A stretch of 64,000 nucleotides of DNA from Bacteroidota bacterium (lineage in GTDB: Bacteria > Bacteroidota > Bacteroidia > Cytophagales > Cyclobacteriaceae), in the NCBI GenBank assembly GCA_027592755.1, contig JAQCLE010000003.1, forward strand, positions 1 through 64,000, given 5' to 3'. The notes below the pieces were generated by a model. That model saw nothing but the letters and a program-made list of their open reading frames with translations, had not been told where the DNA came from and made no database searches. The stretch's first letter is position 1. Each line of letters starts with the position of its first letter. A program made the translations under genes and the position numbers. Of the stretch, positions 16,891-26,666 are shown piece after piece.

Positions 16891-18327
16891 TCAGTCCACC
16901 ACCTTGATCTTAAGCATATTTGTTTTGCTTTTCCAATGCAGCGGCATGGCAGCGGTATTAATGATAATGTCTCCCGAGTGAAGGTGTCCTTCTTCACCAA
17001 GAATCTTTTCAGTCTGTTCAAATGTCTCATCCACACTCTCTTCTTTATCGTAATAGAAACCTCGGATGCCCCATACAATATTCATTTGACGTAGCAACCT
17101 CGTATTTCGTGTGAATATAAAAATATCTGCTTTCGGACGGTTCATGGCAATTCTAAACCCAGTATAACCAGACTGTGTCATTCCTATAATGGCGGTTGCA
17201 TTTACAGCATCGCTTAACCGACAAGCCGCCCTCACCAGCGTATCATGGACAAAAGATTCAGAATCTTCTGTCACCTTGTAGTTTTTATTGTAAATCGATT
17301 CAGCGGCTTGCTCCACTGAGAGAATAGTACGAGCCATGCTTTTCACTGACTCAACAGGGAATTTCCCTGAAGCCGATTCTGCAGAGAGCATCATCGCGTC
17401 AGCTCCATCCATAACCGCATTAGCAACATCGTTGGTCTCAGCCCTTGTTGGCCTTGGATTCTCAATCATACTCTCCATCATCTGGGTAGCGATGATTACA
17501 GGTTTTCCTTTTTGATTGCATTTTTTAACCAATAATTTCTGTGCAACAGGAACATCTTCCATTGCAATTTCCACACCCAAGTCACCCCTGGCAACCATGA
17601 GCCCATCTGTTGCATCAATTATCTCATCAATGTTTTTGAGCGCTTCTGGCTTCTCAATTTTCGCTATGATTTTAGTGTCTTTACCTGCTGCCTTAATTTT
17701 TTCACGGAGTCTATGAATATCGTCCGCCGTTCTTACAAATGAAAGTGCAATCCACTCCACATCATTGGCCAATCCAAACTGCAAATCGAGCTCGTCTTTA
17801 TCAGTCAATGAAGGTGCTGAAACCCTCGTATTGGGCAAATTAATTCCCTTCCTTGATTTCAAAGGACCTCCATGAATTACCGTTGTAACCACTGAATCAC
17901 TTGTAGTGCTTTCAACAAGCAACTCAATTTTACCGTCATCCACCAATATAGAATCGCCGACTTTCACATCGGAAGGAAGATTTTTGTAAGTGGTACCAAT
18001 GGTCTCACTATTGCCTGTTATGTCTTTGGTAGTGATGGTTAACTTTTGACCAGGAACTATTATGACCTCATCATTTTCTATAAGTGTAGTCCTGATCTTC
18101 GGTCCTTGAAGATCTTGCAAAAGACAGATGTGAGTCCCTAATTCTTCATTTAGCTCCCGAACCTTTTCAATTACTTTTTTATGATCTTCATGAGTGCCAT
18201 GTGAGAAATTAAGTCTGAAAACATCCACTCCTGTTTTGATGAGATCGCTTAAAACTTCTTTAGAGTTACTGGCCGGTCCGATAGTGGCTACAATCTTGGT
18301 TTTATTAAAAAGTATTGTTGGTTTCAT
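16891..18327 (-). CDS. pyk: Pyruvate kinase
   Basis: A 478-residue glycolytic enzyme making ATP and pyruvate from phosphoenolpyruvate and ADP. Visible are KIVATIGPAS near the N-terminus, the NFSHG substrate motif, QDLQGPKIRT, the B domain (about 75-170), the catalytic stretch IIAKIEKPEAL and ARGDLGVEI, and ATQMMESMI. Complete length. One base separates it from the upstream IPExxxVDY gene, a pairing seen across Bacteroidota. Confidence 0.97.
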   Translation of the reverse strand: MKPTILFNKTKIVATIGPASNSKEVLSDLIKTGVDVFRLNFSHGTHEDHKKVIEKVRELNEELGTHICLLQDLQGPKIRTTLIENDEVIIVPGQKLTITTKDITGNSETIGTTYKNLPSDVKVGDSILVDDGKIELLVESTTSDSVVTTVIHGGPLKSRKGINLPNTRVSAPSLTDKDELDLQFGLANDVEWIALSFVRTADDIHRLREKIKAAGKDTKIIAKIEKPEALKNIDEIIDATDGLMVARGDLGVEIAMEDVPVAQKLLVKKCNQKGKPVIIATQMMESMIENPRPTRAETNDVANAVMDGADAMMLSAESASGKFPVESVKSMARTILSVEQAAESIYNKNYKVTEDSESFVHDTLVRAACRLSDAVNATAIIGMTQSGYTGFRIAMNRPKADIFIFTRNTRLLRQMNIVWGIRGFYYDKEESVDETFEQTEKILGEEGHLHSGDIIINTAAMPLHWKSKTNMLKIKVVD

Positions 18328-18328
18328 A

Positions 18329-18757
18329 TTAAAAAATTAGGTTGTCTTTGTTCTTCAGTTTATCGATTTCAATCAGCGTTAAGTAATCAATTACCGATAT
18401 TGCTTTTAACAACCGGATTAATTCCTGGGAGCCAAAATTGTCACCCTCGTCTCGTACAACAAAAAAGTGGGTGAAATTAGACAATTCAGGGATAAGATTC
18501 GCTTTACCACCATCTGACGAACCAACGGACCTGTTTCCAATTAATCTTAAAGACGAATTTTCAGTTTCAAAAAGCAGATTGGTAATTGTCAGGTCACCTT
18601 GGTTAGCCATTGGTATCAAAATATCCTTTTGTTTAACCAGATTGATTTTTAAACCCTTATTAATACTCCATGCCAATTTATACTCCCTGGCGTTCGTCAC
18701 AATGCCATATAACTGGAAGTCATAGTCATAATCTATTTTGAGTTTTGTTTTTTTCAA
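18329..18757 (-). CDS. IPExxxVDY family protein
   Basis: A 142-residue Bacteroidota-specific protein of unknown function, recognised mainly from its place directly upstream of pyk and from the IPE motif at 89-91 (LIPELSNFTHFFV). The second half of the name motif is divergent here: Phe95-Thr96-His97 instead of Val-Asp-Tyr. No signal peptide or membrane segment. Co-transcription with pyk suggests a link to glycolysis or its control, but nothing more can be said. Confidence 0.75.
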   Translation of the reverse strand: MKKTKLKIDYDYDFQLYGIVTNAREYKLAWSINKGLKINLVKQKDILIPMANQGDLTITNLLFETENSSLRLIGNRSVGSSDGGKANLIPELSNFTHFFVVRDEGDNFGSQELIRLLKAISVIDYLTLIEIDKLKNKDNLIF

Positions 18758-18916
18758 GCTGACCTAAATGAGATTAAACCCATCACAAAAGGATAATTCG
18801 ATACTTGATATAGTTATTGCTTAGGGTGATCAACAAGCTTTTCGATGGTGTAAATTTGAACTAAAATATTTTCGTAATCAAAGACTTTTAGAGTGTTATC
18901 TGACCTTCAAAAAATT

Positions 18917-18949
18917 TTTGACTATGTTGATCATTATCTCTTTCTTTGC
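18917..18949 (+). promoter_or_regulatory. Candidate promoter of acpP-fabF-rnc
   Basis: TTTG at 18917-18920 and TTTCTTTGC at 18941-18949 fit the -33/-7 pattern at 20-base spacing, with one mismatch (TT for TA) in the -7 element. The acpP ATG follows at 18978. Confidence 0.38.
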
Positions 18950-18977
18950 ACAGATTTTAAACCAACGGTATTAAAAA

Positions 18978-19214
18978 ATGTCAGAAATTGCACAAAAAGT
19001 AAAGAGCATAATCATTGATAAATTGGGTGTCGAAGAATCGGAGGTTACCCCGGAGGCCAGCTTTACCAATGATCTAGGTGCCGATTCTTTGGACACTGTT
19101 GAGCTCATCATGGAATTCGAAAAGGAATTCAATATCTCTATTCCTGACGATCAGGCTGAAAATATTTCTACTGTTGGTCAGGCTATATCTTACCTTGAAG
19201 AAAACGTCAAGTAA
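18978..19214 (+). CDS. acpP: Acyl carrier protein
   Basis: A 78-residue acidic helical protein that carries fatty-acyl intermediates on a 4'-phosphopantetheine attached to Ser37 in [10 protein letters not shown]. Length and sequence are standard. It is the first gene of a plus-strand cluster with fabF 27 bases downstream and then rnc, the classical fatty-acid/RNase III arrangement. Confidence 0.97.
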   Translation: MSEIAQKVKSIIIDKLGVEESEVTPEASFTNDLGADSLDTVELIMEFEKEFNISIPDDQAENISTVGQAISYLEENVK

Positions 19215-19241
19215 ACTTCTTTCTGAATATTAAATTCTTTC

Positions 19242-20492
19242 ATGAATTTAAAACGCGTAGTAGTCACTGGACTTGGTGCCCTCACTCCAATAGGTAACAA
19301 TGTTGATGAATATTGGGAAAGTTTGGTCAATGGCATCAGTGGTGCTGCTCCAATTACGCGATTCAATGCAGAGAAATTTAGGACAACTTTCGCTTGCGAA
19401 GTAAAGGGATATGATCCAGAAAATTATTTCAATAGGAAAGAAGCTCGCAAAATGGATCCATTTGCCCAATTCGCTGTCATTGCCAGTGATGAAGCAATAA
19501 AGGATTCAGGATTGGATCTTGAAAAGATCGATCTGGATCGATCTGGAGTAATTTGGGGCTCAGGTATTGGTGGATTGAAGAACTTTCAGGATGAAGTCAC
19601 TTATTTCGCCCAGGGAGATGGTACACCAAGGTTTAATCCATTCTTTATTCCTAAGATGATCGGTGATATTGCTGCAGGGTGGATTTCAATGAAGTATAAT
19701 TTCAGGGGACCGAACTTTGTAACAACGTCAGCCTGTGCCTCTGCTACCAATGCGCTTATTGACTCGTTCAATTACATTCGATTGGACATGGCCAGCGTAA
19801 TTATTTCCGGTGGCTCCGAACATGCAATTACAGAAGCCGGCATTGGAGGTTTCAATGCTATGAAAGCGTTGTCTGAGCGAAACGATTCACCCGAAACAGC
19901 GTCAAGACCGTTTGATAAGGACCGTGATGGATTTGTTTTAGGCGAAGGAGCAGGAGCTATCATTCTGGAAGAATATGAGCATGCCAAAGCTCGTGGCGCA
20001 AAAATCTATGCCGAAGTCATCGGTGGTGGCATGTCTGCTGATGCCTATCATTTAACTGCTCCTCATCCCGAGGGCATTGGTATTACCAATGTGATGAAAA
20101 ATGCACTTCGCGACGCCAAATTAGACCCGACAGAAATTGACTACATCAATGTTCACGGCACTTCAACCCCATTGGGAGATATCGGAGAATGCCGGGCCAT
20201 AGAAAATGTTTTCAAAGAACATGCCTACGAAGTGAGCATTAGTTCCACAAAATCGATGACTGGTCACCTTCTTGGAGCAGCCGGGGCCATTGAAGGCATT
20301 GCTTGCATAAAAGCAATTAACCATGGTATCGTTCCGCCAACTATTAATCACTTTACTGACGACGATCAGATCAATTCCAGGCTTAAGCTTACATTCAACA
20401 AATCAATTAGCAAGCCCATAAACGTAACATTAAGCAACACATTTGGTTTTGGAGGTCATAACACCTCAATTATATTCCGAAAAGTGCCTTAA
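19242..20492 (+). CDS. fabF: 3-oxoacyl-[acyl-carrier-protein] synthase II
   Basis: A 416-residue condensing enzyme that elongates acyl-ACP with malonyl-ACP. The Cys-His-His triad is Cys165 (TTSACAS), His305 (INVHGTSTP) and His342 (KSMTGHLLGAAG). Typical FabF length. It is located between acpP and rnc; its stop codon TAA overlaps the rnc ATG by one base, indicating translational coupling. Confidence 0.97.
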   Translation: MNLKRVVVTGLGALTPIGNNVDEYWESLVNGISGAAPITRFNAEKFRTTFACEVKGYDPENYFNRKEARKMDPFAQFAVIASDEAIKDSGLDLEKIDLDRSGVIWGSGIGGLKNFQDEVTYFAQGDGTPRFNPFFIPKMIGDIAAGWISMKYNFRGPNFVTTSACASATNALIDSFNYIRLDMASVIISGGSEHAITEAGIGGFNAMKALSERNDSPETASRPFDKDRDGFVLGEGAGAIILEEYEHAKARGAKIYAEVIGGGMSADAYHLTAPHPEGIGITNVMKNALRDAKLDPTEIDYINVHGTSTPLGDIGECRAIENVFKEHAYEVSISSTKSMTGHLLGAAGAIEGIACIKAINHGIVPPTINHFTDDDQINSRLKLTFNKSISKPINVTLSNTFGFGGHNTSIIFRKVP

Positions 20493-21238
20493 TGACAGGT
20501 ACCCTCAAAAAGTGGTTAACTAAAATCTTCAAACTCTACTCCGGAAAAGATCGTAAAGTTGCCGAAGCAGTTCATATGATAACGGGCGGCTGGCCCGGAA
20601 ATATCCAATTGTACAAGTTGGCCATGAAGCACAGTTCAATGGCCAATGAAAATGCTCAAGGAGTCAAAGAATCCAATGAACGGCTTGAATATTTGGGTGA
20701 CGCCATTTTAGGAGCAGTTGTGGCGGAATACCTTTTTTGCAAGTTTCCCTATAAGAGCGAGGGATTCCTCACTGAAATTCGTTCACGCATAGTGAATAGA
20801 GAGACTATGAACAGGCTTTCGAAAAAGATCGGCGTTGGAACATTAGTAGAATATGATCATTCCACCAGGGGCTCTATTTCTCCTAAGTCATTGTATGGGG
20901 ATACACTTGAAGCCCTTATTGGAGCAACTTTCCTTGATAAAGGCTTCAAATGGAGTAGGGCATTTATTATTAAAAAATTAATTATCCCACATTTTGATAT
21001 TGAAGAAATTGTTTCTAACAACCTAAACTACAAAAGTAAGATCATTGAATGGGCTCAAAAAGCCAATCGCGAGATTCGGTTTGACATCGTAGATATTGAG
21101 GAAAAAAATCATCTGAAGAAATTTACAGCACAGGTCTTCCTTGAGGATAAGCCTCTGGGGGTTGGATATGGTCTTAGTAAGAAGAAAGCAGAACAAGATG
21201 CAGCCCTAAAATCATGCGACCTTTTGAGCATAGATTAA
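20492..21238 (+). CDS. rnc: Ribonuclease III
   Basis: A 248-residue double-stranded-RNA endonuclease for rRNA and mRNA processing. The signature NERLEYLGDAIL is at 62-73, with the magnesium-binding glutamate further on in DTLEALIGATFLDKG; a C-terminal dsRNA-binding domain (about 175-245) ends in KKKAEQDAALKS. The start overlaps the fabF stop by one base. An N-terminal extension of about 30 residues compared with E. coli is common in Bacteroidota. Confidence 0.95.
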   Translation: MTGTLKKWLTKIFKLYSGKDRKVAEAVHMITGGWPGNIQLYKLAMKHSSMANENAQGVKESNERLEYLGDAILGAVVAEYLFCKFPYKSEGFLTEIRSRIVNRETMNRLSKKIGVGTLVEYDHSTRGSISPKSLYGDTLEALIGATFLDKGFKWSRAFIIKKLIIPHFDIEEIVSNNLNYKSKIIEWAQKANREIRFDIVDIEEKNHLKKFTAQVFLEDKPLGVGYGLSKKKAEQDAALKSCDLLSID

Positions 21239-21299
21239 TTCAAAATCCTCTCAATTAAGAATTAAAAATCTCCAATTTTGGGGCGTTACTAAGAATGGT

Positions 21300-23147
21300 A
21301 TGACGAAATTTAAGGTTTGTGGCGCAACACTCAATCAAATTCCACTGGATTGGGAAAATAACCTGTCCAACATCAAGGAGGCAATTCTTCGTGCCCGAAA
21401 TGAAAATGTCAAAATCTTAAATCTTCCTGAGCTATGCATAACCGGTTACGGTTGTGAAGACATGTTCCTGAGTGAGTGGGTGCCTGATAAAGCGCTAAAA
21501 TGTCTTCACTCCCTACTTCCACTCACAAAATCAATTACTGTTATAGTCGGCCTGCCTTTTAGCTATGACAATGGCCTGTTCAACTGTTCCGCAATTCTCA
21601 GGAATCAGGAAATCCTGGGGATTTATGCTAAAAGGCATCTCGCCCGAGAAGGTGTCCACTATGAACCGAGATGGTTTAACAGCTGGCCTGCTGAAAAAGT
21701 TGAATATCATACGCTTTGGGACAAAACAATTCCAATCGGGGATCTGTCAATCGAAATAGAAGGGATTAAGGTTGGTTTCGAAATTTGTGAGGATGCATGG
21801 CGACCTGACAGGCCCGCTTGCAAATATGAGAATAGATCGATTGACTTGATTTTGAATCCCAGTGCGAGTCATTTTGCATTTGGAAAGGCTGCTTTTAGGG
21901 AAAATCTCGTTGTTGAAAGCTCCAAACAATTCGACTGTTTTTACCTCTATACAAATCTTCTCGGAAACGAATCCGGAAGGATGATTTTTGATGGGGATAT
22001 TATTTTGGCAGGCAGGGGTATGCTGATCCAGCGTAACAAAAGACTCTCTTTCGAAAATATTAACCTCCTCGTTGAGGAAATCGATTTCGAAAGGAAAACT
22101 ACGAAATCAACTCCCTTAATGGAGGATTTCAAAAGTCAAAATGAGGAATTTGCATCTGTAGCATCTCTTGCTTTGTTTGATTATTTTAGAAAATCTCGAT
22201 CCAAAGGTTTTGTGCTATCCCTAAGTGGCGGAGCTGATTCTTCATGTTGCGCCATTTTGGTTTCAGAAATGGTTAGACGGGGCATTAAACAGCTTGGTCA
22301 GGATGGTTTTATATCAAAATTGGGAATAGATGCAAATGTTGGCACTAAATCAGCCAAAGAAATTGTTCAAAAGATTCTTTTCACAGCATATCAGGGAACA
22401 AAAAACTCTTCCGTTAAAACATTAGATTCTGCAACGGAGCTCGCGAACTCGCTGGGGGCCAGGTTTTTTAATTGGTCTATTGATGAGGAGGTTAATCTTT
22501 ATACTCAAACAATTGAGAAGGCACTTGGAAAGCATCTGACATGGGAAAATGATGACATCACCCTTCAAAACATTCAGGCCAGGGCAAGATCTCCGATTAT
22601 TTGGATGATCGCAAACATTCAAAATGCCATTTTACTCACCACATCCAACCGGAGCGAAGGAGACGTAGGTTACGCCACCATGGATGGTGATACTTCCGGA
22701 AGCCTGGCGCCAATTGCTGCCATTGACAAGCCCTTTATTCTTCAATGGCTTCAATGGGCAGAAGAGGAACTCGGTTATGATGAATTGCACCGGGTAAATT
22801 CATTGATACCTACAGCCGAACTCAGACCAACTGGTCAGGATCAAACTGATGAAAAAGATTTGATGCCCTATGCTATCATGGTTCGAATTGAACGTCTGGC
22901 CATTAAGGAAAAAATGTCACCTCGTCAAACCCTTGACCTTCTCGCAGAACAAACGCCGAACTTACGAAAGGAATTAGGCGGTTATGTTAAGAAGTTCTTC
23001 GGTCTGTGGGCAAAAAATCAGTGGAAAAGGGAAAGAATTGCTCCATCGTTCCATTATGATGACTTTAATGTTGACCCCCGGTCGTGGATGCGATTCCCAA
23101 TATTATCTTCTGGATTTAAGGAAGAATTGAAGGAGTTGGAGGGATAA
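21300..23147 (+). CDS. nadE: Glutamine-dependent NAD+ synthetase
   Basis: A 615-residue two-domain enzyme making NAD from deamido-NAD, ATP and glutamine. The N-terminal nitrilase-fold glutaminase domain (about 1-270) has nucleophile Cys163 in EICEDAW, with Glu in LPELCITGYG. The C-terminal synthetase domain has the PP-loop SGGADSS at 309-315 and LTTSNRSEGDVGYAT. It is complete and 61 bases downstream of rnc. It lies in the same window as a PnuC/NadR-like pair, but not in one operon. Confidence 0.95.
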   Translation: MTKFKVCGATLNQIPLDWENNLSNIKEAILRARNENVKILNLPELCITGYGCEDMFLSEWVPDKALKCLHSLLPLTKSITVIVGLPFSYDNGLFNCSAILRNQEILGIYAKRHLAREGVHYEPRWFNSWPAEKVEYHTLWDKTIPIGDLSIEIEGIKVGFEICEDAWRPDRPACKYENRSIDLILNPSASHFAFGKAAFRENLVVESSKQFDCFYLYTNLLGNESGRMIFDGDIILAGRGMLIQRNKRLSFENINLLVEEIDFERKTTKSTPLMEDFKSQNEEFASVASLALFDYFRKSRSKGFVLSLSGGADSSCCAILVSEMVRRGIKQLGQDGFISKLGIDANVGTKSAKEIVQKILFTAYQGTKNSSVKTLDSATELANSLGARFFNWSIDEEVNLYTQTIEKALGKHLTWENDDITLQNIQARARSPIIWMIANIQNAILLTTSNRSEGDVGYATMDGDTSGSLAPIAAIDKPFILQWLQWAEEELGYDELHRVNSLIPTAELRPTGQDQTDEKDLMPYAIMVRIERLAIKEKMSPRQTLDLLAEQTPNLRKELGGYVKKFFGLWAKNQWKRERIAPSFHYDDFNVDPRSWMRFPILSSGFKEELKELEG

Positions 23148-23242
23148 AGAGTTAATCTCCAGTCGAAAATCCCTGGGGCCGTGCGCAGTTTTATTCAGCC
23201 CCAACAATAACATTCAAATCTCTTGCTTTCTTATCAGTTTTA

Positions 23243-23578
23243 CTACAAAAAAACCACATCGTCAATCACACTTTCTGAAAACTCCCGGTTCAAAATTTCC
23301 AACACCTTTTTTTTAGAATGATCAAGCTCACTTCTCAAGGGAGCAGAATTGAGATGCACATAAAGTTTCCTATTGTTGATGTATAGCTTCTCCGTTCGTA
23401 CGGCAATTGGCTTGCCCATTAACTTACTCCATGAGCTGATAAGGTTTTTCTCCTTGAATTTATGATCGATATGATACTCATTCAATAAATCATTGAAAGC
23501 GTCTTTGATTGAAATGGTCTCTGATTTTCTCTTATTGTTCGCCCCTTTTACCATGTCACGAGATTTTATGTACTCCAT
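23243..23578 (-). CDS. DUF721 (DciA-like) protein
   Basis: A 111-residue small basic protein of the DUF721 family that habitually sits next to recF. The core reads WSKLMGKPIAVRTEKLYI and ends in EILNREF. DciA members load the replicative helicase; Bacteroidota versions are poorly studied. The first codon is uncertain: Met9 is an alternative, and with the annotated ATG the gene overlaps recF by 23 bases. Lies downstream of recF in the same transcription direction. Confidence 0.8.
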   Translation of the reverse strand: MEYIKSRDMVKGANNKRKSETISIKDAFNDLLNEYHIDHKFKEKNLISSWSKLMGKPIAVRTEKLYINNRKLYVHLNSAPLRSELDHSKKKVLEILNREFSESVIDDVVFL

Positions 23579-24659
23579 CTTTCACAACTTCAAATATCTC
23601 AACTTCTGCTTCAATTTCTTTTACAAGTTCCTGGGTTCTTTCCATTCTGGCATCCGTAATGAAAATCTGACCTAGAGAATCTTCGTTCAGTATTTTTGAC
23701 AGGCTTTTTATACGTTCATCGTCGAGTTTGTCGAAAATATCATCCAGTAGAAGGATGGGTTTGAACTTTTTTTCATTACAGATCATCGCATATTGGCCAA
23801 GTCGTAATGCGATTACAAATGACTTTTGTTGTCCCTGCGAACCAATCTTTTTCAAAGGCTTCCCTGCCAGGAGAAATTCAAAGTCATCACGATGAATGCC
23901 GAAACCAGTTCTTTGAGTGGCCAGGTCACGTGCATAGTGTTTTTTGAAGTTCTCATAAAAGTCTCCTTTTGCGTAATCTGATTGATAAGCAATTTGGGCC
24001 ACTTCTTTTCCGGCAAGTTTTCTATAGTATGACTCAAAATAAGGAAGATAGGCAGCAAGGTAATCTCTACGTTTTTCCCATATTACTGAGCCGCTTATAA
24101 CGAGTTCCAGGTCGTACTTCTCAATTAATTCACGATCCTGATTTTTTCTTTCTGCAAAAAGTTTGAGCAGGCTGTTTCTTTGCTTCAAATAGTGATTGTA
24201 TTTTACAAGACACTGAAAATATTCCTTATCAATCTGACAGAGCAAAGTATCAAAAAACTTTCTTCTTAAATCACTCCACTCCCTTACCAAATCTGTATCG
24301 TTAGGGCTTATCAACACTGCAGGGAATTCTCCAATATGATCACTAAGCTTTTCATAAGGGCAGTCATCTACATGAAATACTTTTTTTAATCCGTTCTGAT
24401 AGGAGCACTGTACTTTGTAATTTTTACTTTCTTTGTTGAGCGTTCCTATTATAGAAAAAAAATCTTCCCCATGATTAATATTCTGTTGATCGGAAGAATT
24501 AATGGCACTTTTTGTAAATGAGAGATAGTAGATAGCATCCAACAGGTTTGTCTTTCCCATTCCATTACGCCCAATCAACGATACTACGTTCGATTTAAAG
24601 GTAATGTCTATCTTTCTGTAATTCTTAAAATTAACCAGTCGAAGTCGTTTGATGAACAT
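23556..24659 (-). CDS. recF: DNA replication and repair protein RecF
   Basis: A 367-residue SMC-like ATPase that helps load RecA at single-strand gaps. Walker A GRNGMGKTN is at 30-38; the ABC signature region is KIGSQGQQKSFVIALRL, and Walker B is ILLLDDIFDKLD. Full length. Transcribed away from pdhA and followed by DUF721. The dnaA-recF linkage of many bacteria is not seen here. Confidence 0.96.
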   Translation of the reverse strand: MFIKRLRLVNFKNYRKIDITFKSNVVSLIGRNGMGKTNLLDAIYYLSFTKSAINSSDQQNINHGEDFFSIIGTLNKESKNYKVQCSYQNGLKKVFHVDDCPYEKLSDHIGEFPAVLISPNDTDLVREWSDLRRKFFDTLLCQIDKEYFQCLVKYNHYLKQRNSLLKLFAERKNQDRELIEKYDLELVISGSVIWEKRRDYLAAYLPYFESYYRKLAGKEVAQIAYQSDYAKGDFYENFKKHYARDLATQRTGFGIHRDDFEFLLAGKPLKKIGSQGQQKSFVIALRLGQYAMICNEKKFKPILLLDDIFDKLDDERIKSLSKILNEDSLGQIFITDARMERTQELVKEIEAEVEIFEVVKDGVHKIS

Positions 24660-24745
24660 ATGTAATGTTATCCATTTTTTGGCCTCAGGGTCTTTTAGTA
24701 ATTTCGCTGACTCAAAAAGCTTTCGGAGAAGCGAAAATATATAAG

Positions 24746-25777
24746 ATGGCAGCTACAAAAACTAAAACTCTAACTAAATCTAAAACGAACAATAGTTTTC
24801 CAAAAGAAACCTACATGTTCTGGTATGAGTCAATGCTGCTCATTCGTCGATTTGAAGAGAAATCCGGGCAGTTATACGGACAACAAAAAATCCGCGGTTT
24901 TTGCCATCTCTACATTGGTCAGGAAGCAGTGGCAGCTGGCTCAGTCTCAGCACTTAGAGAAGGGGATAAGTACATTACTGCCTATCGTGATCATGCACAT
25001 CCGCTTGTCTTGGGTTCGGATCCTCGTGCCGTAATGGCTGAATTATTCGGCAAATCAACGGGTATCTCAAAGGGCAAAGGAGGATCCATGCATATGTTCG
25101 ATAAAGCCAAAGGGTTCTTCGGTGGTCATGGAATTGTTGGTGGTCAAATTCCTCTTGGTGCAGGCATTGCATTCGCGGAACAATATAAGGGCACCGGAAA
25201 TCTCTGTATCTGCTATATGGGAGATGGCGCTGTAAGACAGGGATCTTTTCATGAAACACTTAATATGGCCATGAACTTTCAAATTCCGGTCATTTTTGCC
25301 ATCGAGAATAATGGCTATGCCATGGGTACTTCAGTTAAGAGAACATCAAATGTAACTGAGCTATACCAACTTGGTGAATCTTATGACATTCCATCATTTC
25401 CAGTAGATGCTATGTCAGTAATTAATGTTCACAATGCAGTAGCCGAAGCTGCTGTTAGAGCACGAAATGGGGATGGGCCTACACTCCTTGAACTTCGCAC
25501 CTACAGGTATAAAGGACATTCGATGTCCGACCCGGCCAAATACCGAACGAGAGAAGAGGTTGATGAATATCGAAAGAAAGACCCAATTGAGCAGGTGAAA
25601 AACGATATTTTGACAAATAAGATTGCAACTGAAAAAGAGTTGATCGCGATCGAAGCTAAGATTAAAGACACAATTGAGGAAGCCGTGAAATTTGCTGAGG
25701 AGTCACCTTACCCAGATCCTTCAGAAGCTCTGAAAGATGTTTACCACCAGGAGGATTATCCATTCACCATTGACTGA
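24746..25777 (+). CDS. pdhA: Pyruvate dehydrogenase E1 component, alpha subunit
   Basis: About 343 residues from the ATG at 24746; the frame is open further upstream to 24665, but that part (rich in Phe, Trp and Leu) lies in the recF-pdhA spacer and is unlikely to be translated. The thiamine-diphosphate motif runs from GDGAVRQGS to ENNGYAMGT. With E1-beta it decarboxylates pyruvate for acetyl-CoA production. Partner genes pdhB and pdhC are not adjacent. The phosphorylation-loop-like segment YRYKGHSMSDPAKYR is standard. Confidence 0.93.
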   Translation: MAATKTKTLTKSKTNNSFPKETYMFWYESMLLIRRFEEKSGQLYGQQKIRGFCHLYIGQEAVAAGSVSALREGDKYITAYRDHAHPLVLGSDPRAVMAELFGKSTGISKGKGGSMHMFDKAKGFFGGHGIVGGQIPLGAGIAFAEQYKGTGNLCICYMGDGAVRQGSFHETLNMAMNFQIPVIFAIENNGYAMGTSVKRTSNVTELYQLGESYDIPSFPVDAMSVINVHNAVAEAAVRARNGDGPTLLELRTYRYKGHSMSDPAKYRTREEVDEYRKKDPIEQVKNDILTNKIATEKELIAIEAKIKDTIEEAVKFAEESPYPDPSEALKDVYHQEDYPFTID

Positions 25778-25867
25778 TACCCGGCACTCAATCCCAACAA
25801 AAATGAATCTGTGTATAGCCAAAGTTTCTAGTTGTTTGATTTGTTTTTAAATACTGATTAATCCCGC

Positions 25868-25876
25868 TAAATTTGC
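25868..25876 (+). promoter_or_regulatory. -7 promoter element before the TPR gene
   Basis: TAAATTTGC is a perfect TAnnTTTGY match 20 bases before the ATG at 25896. The best -33 TTTG is at 25840-25843, 24 bases away, slightly longer than usual. Confidence 0.42.
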
Positions 25877-25895
25877 GACCCAAATTTTTGAAGTA

Positions 25896-26600
25896 ATGGC
25901 AAAGACGAAGAAGGCGCCTCCCAAGGGCAATGAATTTTTAGAAAACCCTCAAGCGCTGGCAGATCAGCTGACAAAGACAGAAGAATTCATTGAGAAGAAT
26001 CAGAAAGCTGTATACATATTTGCGGGAATAATTGTTTTGGTTATAGCTGGTGTTTTTGGATACCGGTACTATATCGGAAACCAAAATGATTTGGCTCAAA
26101 ACGAAATGTTTCAGGCCGTATTCTATTTTGAAGCCGATAGCCTCGGGCAGGCGTTAAATGGAGACGGTCTCAACTACGGCTTCCTTGACGTGATCAGTGA
26201 ATATCCGGGAACCAAAGCTGCAAACCTGGCATATTATTACAGCGGAGCTATTTATATGCTTTTAGGAGATTATGAATCTGCGCTGCGTAATTTGGATAAC
26301 TTTGACGGTGGCGGTCATATTCTTCAAGCCCAGGCTTTTGCGTTAACGGGTGAGGCGTATATGGAACTTAAAGATTATGAGCAAGCGGCTCAGAATTTTA
26401 CAAAAGCAGCTAATTTTAAAGCCAATGATGAATTTTCTCCTCTCTATTTGCAAAAAGCTGCCCTCGCTTATGAAAAATCAAACAAATTGAAGGACGCTCT
26501 CGAAGCGTATTCAACGATTATTGAAAAATATTTTGAATCAACACAATTCCAGGATGCCCGAAAACATAAGGCGCGTTTGGAAATGTTGATGAAAAGTTGA
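25896..26600 (+). CDS. Membrane-anchored TPR protein
   Basis: A 234-residue protein with a charged cytosolic N-terminus, one transmembrane helix at about 39-59 (AVYIFAGIIVLVIAGVFGY) and about four TPR-like helical hairpins (ANLAYYYSGAIYMLLGDY, FALTGEAYMELKDYEQAA). It resembles YfgM-type periplasmic chaperone/adaptor proteins in layout; exact role unknown. It has its own promoter and a terminator-like hairpin after the stop. Confidence 0.82.
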   Translation: MAKTKKAPPKGNEFLENPQALADQLTKTEEFIEKNQKAVYIFAGIIVLVIAGVFGYRYYIGNQNDLAQNEMFQAVFYFEADSLGQALNGDGLNYGFLDVISEYPGTKAANLAYYYSGAIYMLLGDYESALRNLDNFDGGGHILQAQAFALTGEAYMELKDYEQAAQNFTKAANFKANDEFSPLYLQKAALAYEKSNKLKDALEAYSTIIEKYFESTQFQDARKHKARLEMLMKS

Positions 26601-26623
26601 CATTGGAGAAATTTGGTAACAAC

Positions 26624-26658
26624 AGGGATGGAGCCAAATGCTGCATCCCTTTTTTTTT
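26624..26658 (+). terminator. Rho-independent terminator-like hairpin
   Basis: AGGGATG (26624-26630) pairs with CATCCCT (26644-26650) around a 13-base loop, followed by a run of nine T (26650-26658). It ends the TPR gene, but lies only 8 bases before the ribH start codon. Confidence 0.72.
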
Positions 26659-26666
26659 AATTATTA

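Noticed and set aside
23160-23210. GGGGC/GCCCC inverted repeat after nadE as terminator
   Set aside because: The loop is 18 bases or more and no T-tract follows on either strand.
23927-23932. CACGTG core inside recF as another parS site
   Set aside because: The flanking bases do not form the GTT(T/C)CACGTG(A/G)AAC palindrome; the same holds for CACGTG at 32616-32621 and 53461-53466.
26601-26666. FMN riboswitch before ribH
   Set aside because: The gap is only 66 bases and holds a simple terminator hairpin; the RFN element is much longer and its conserved blocks are absent.
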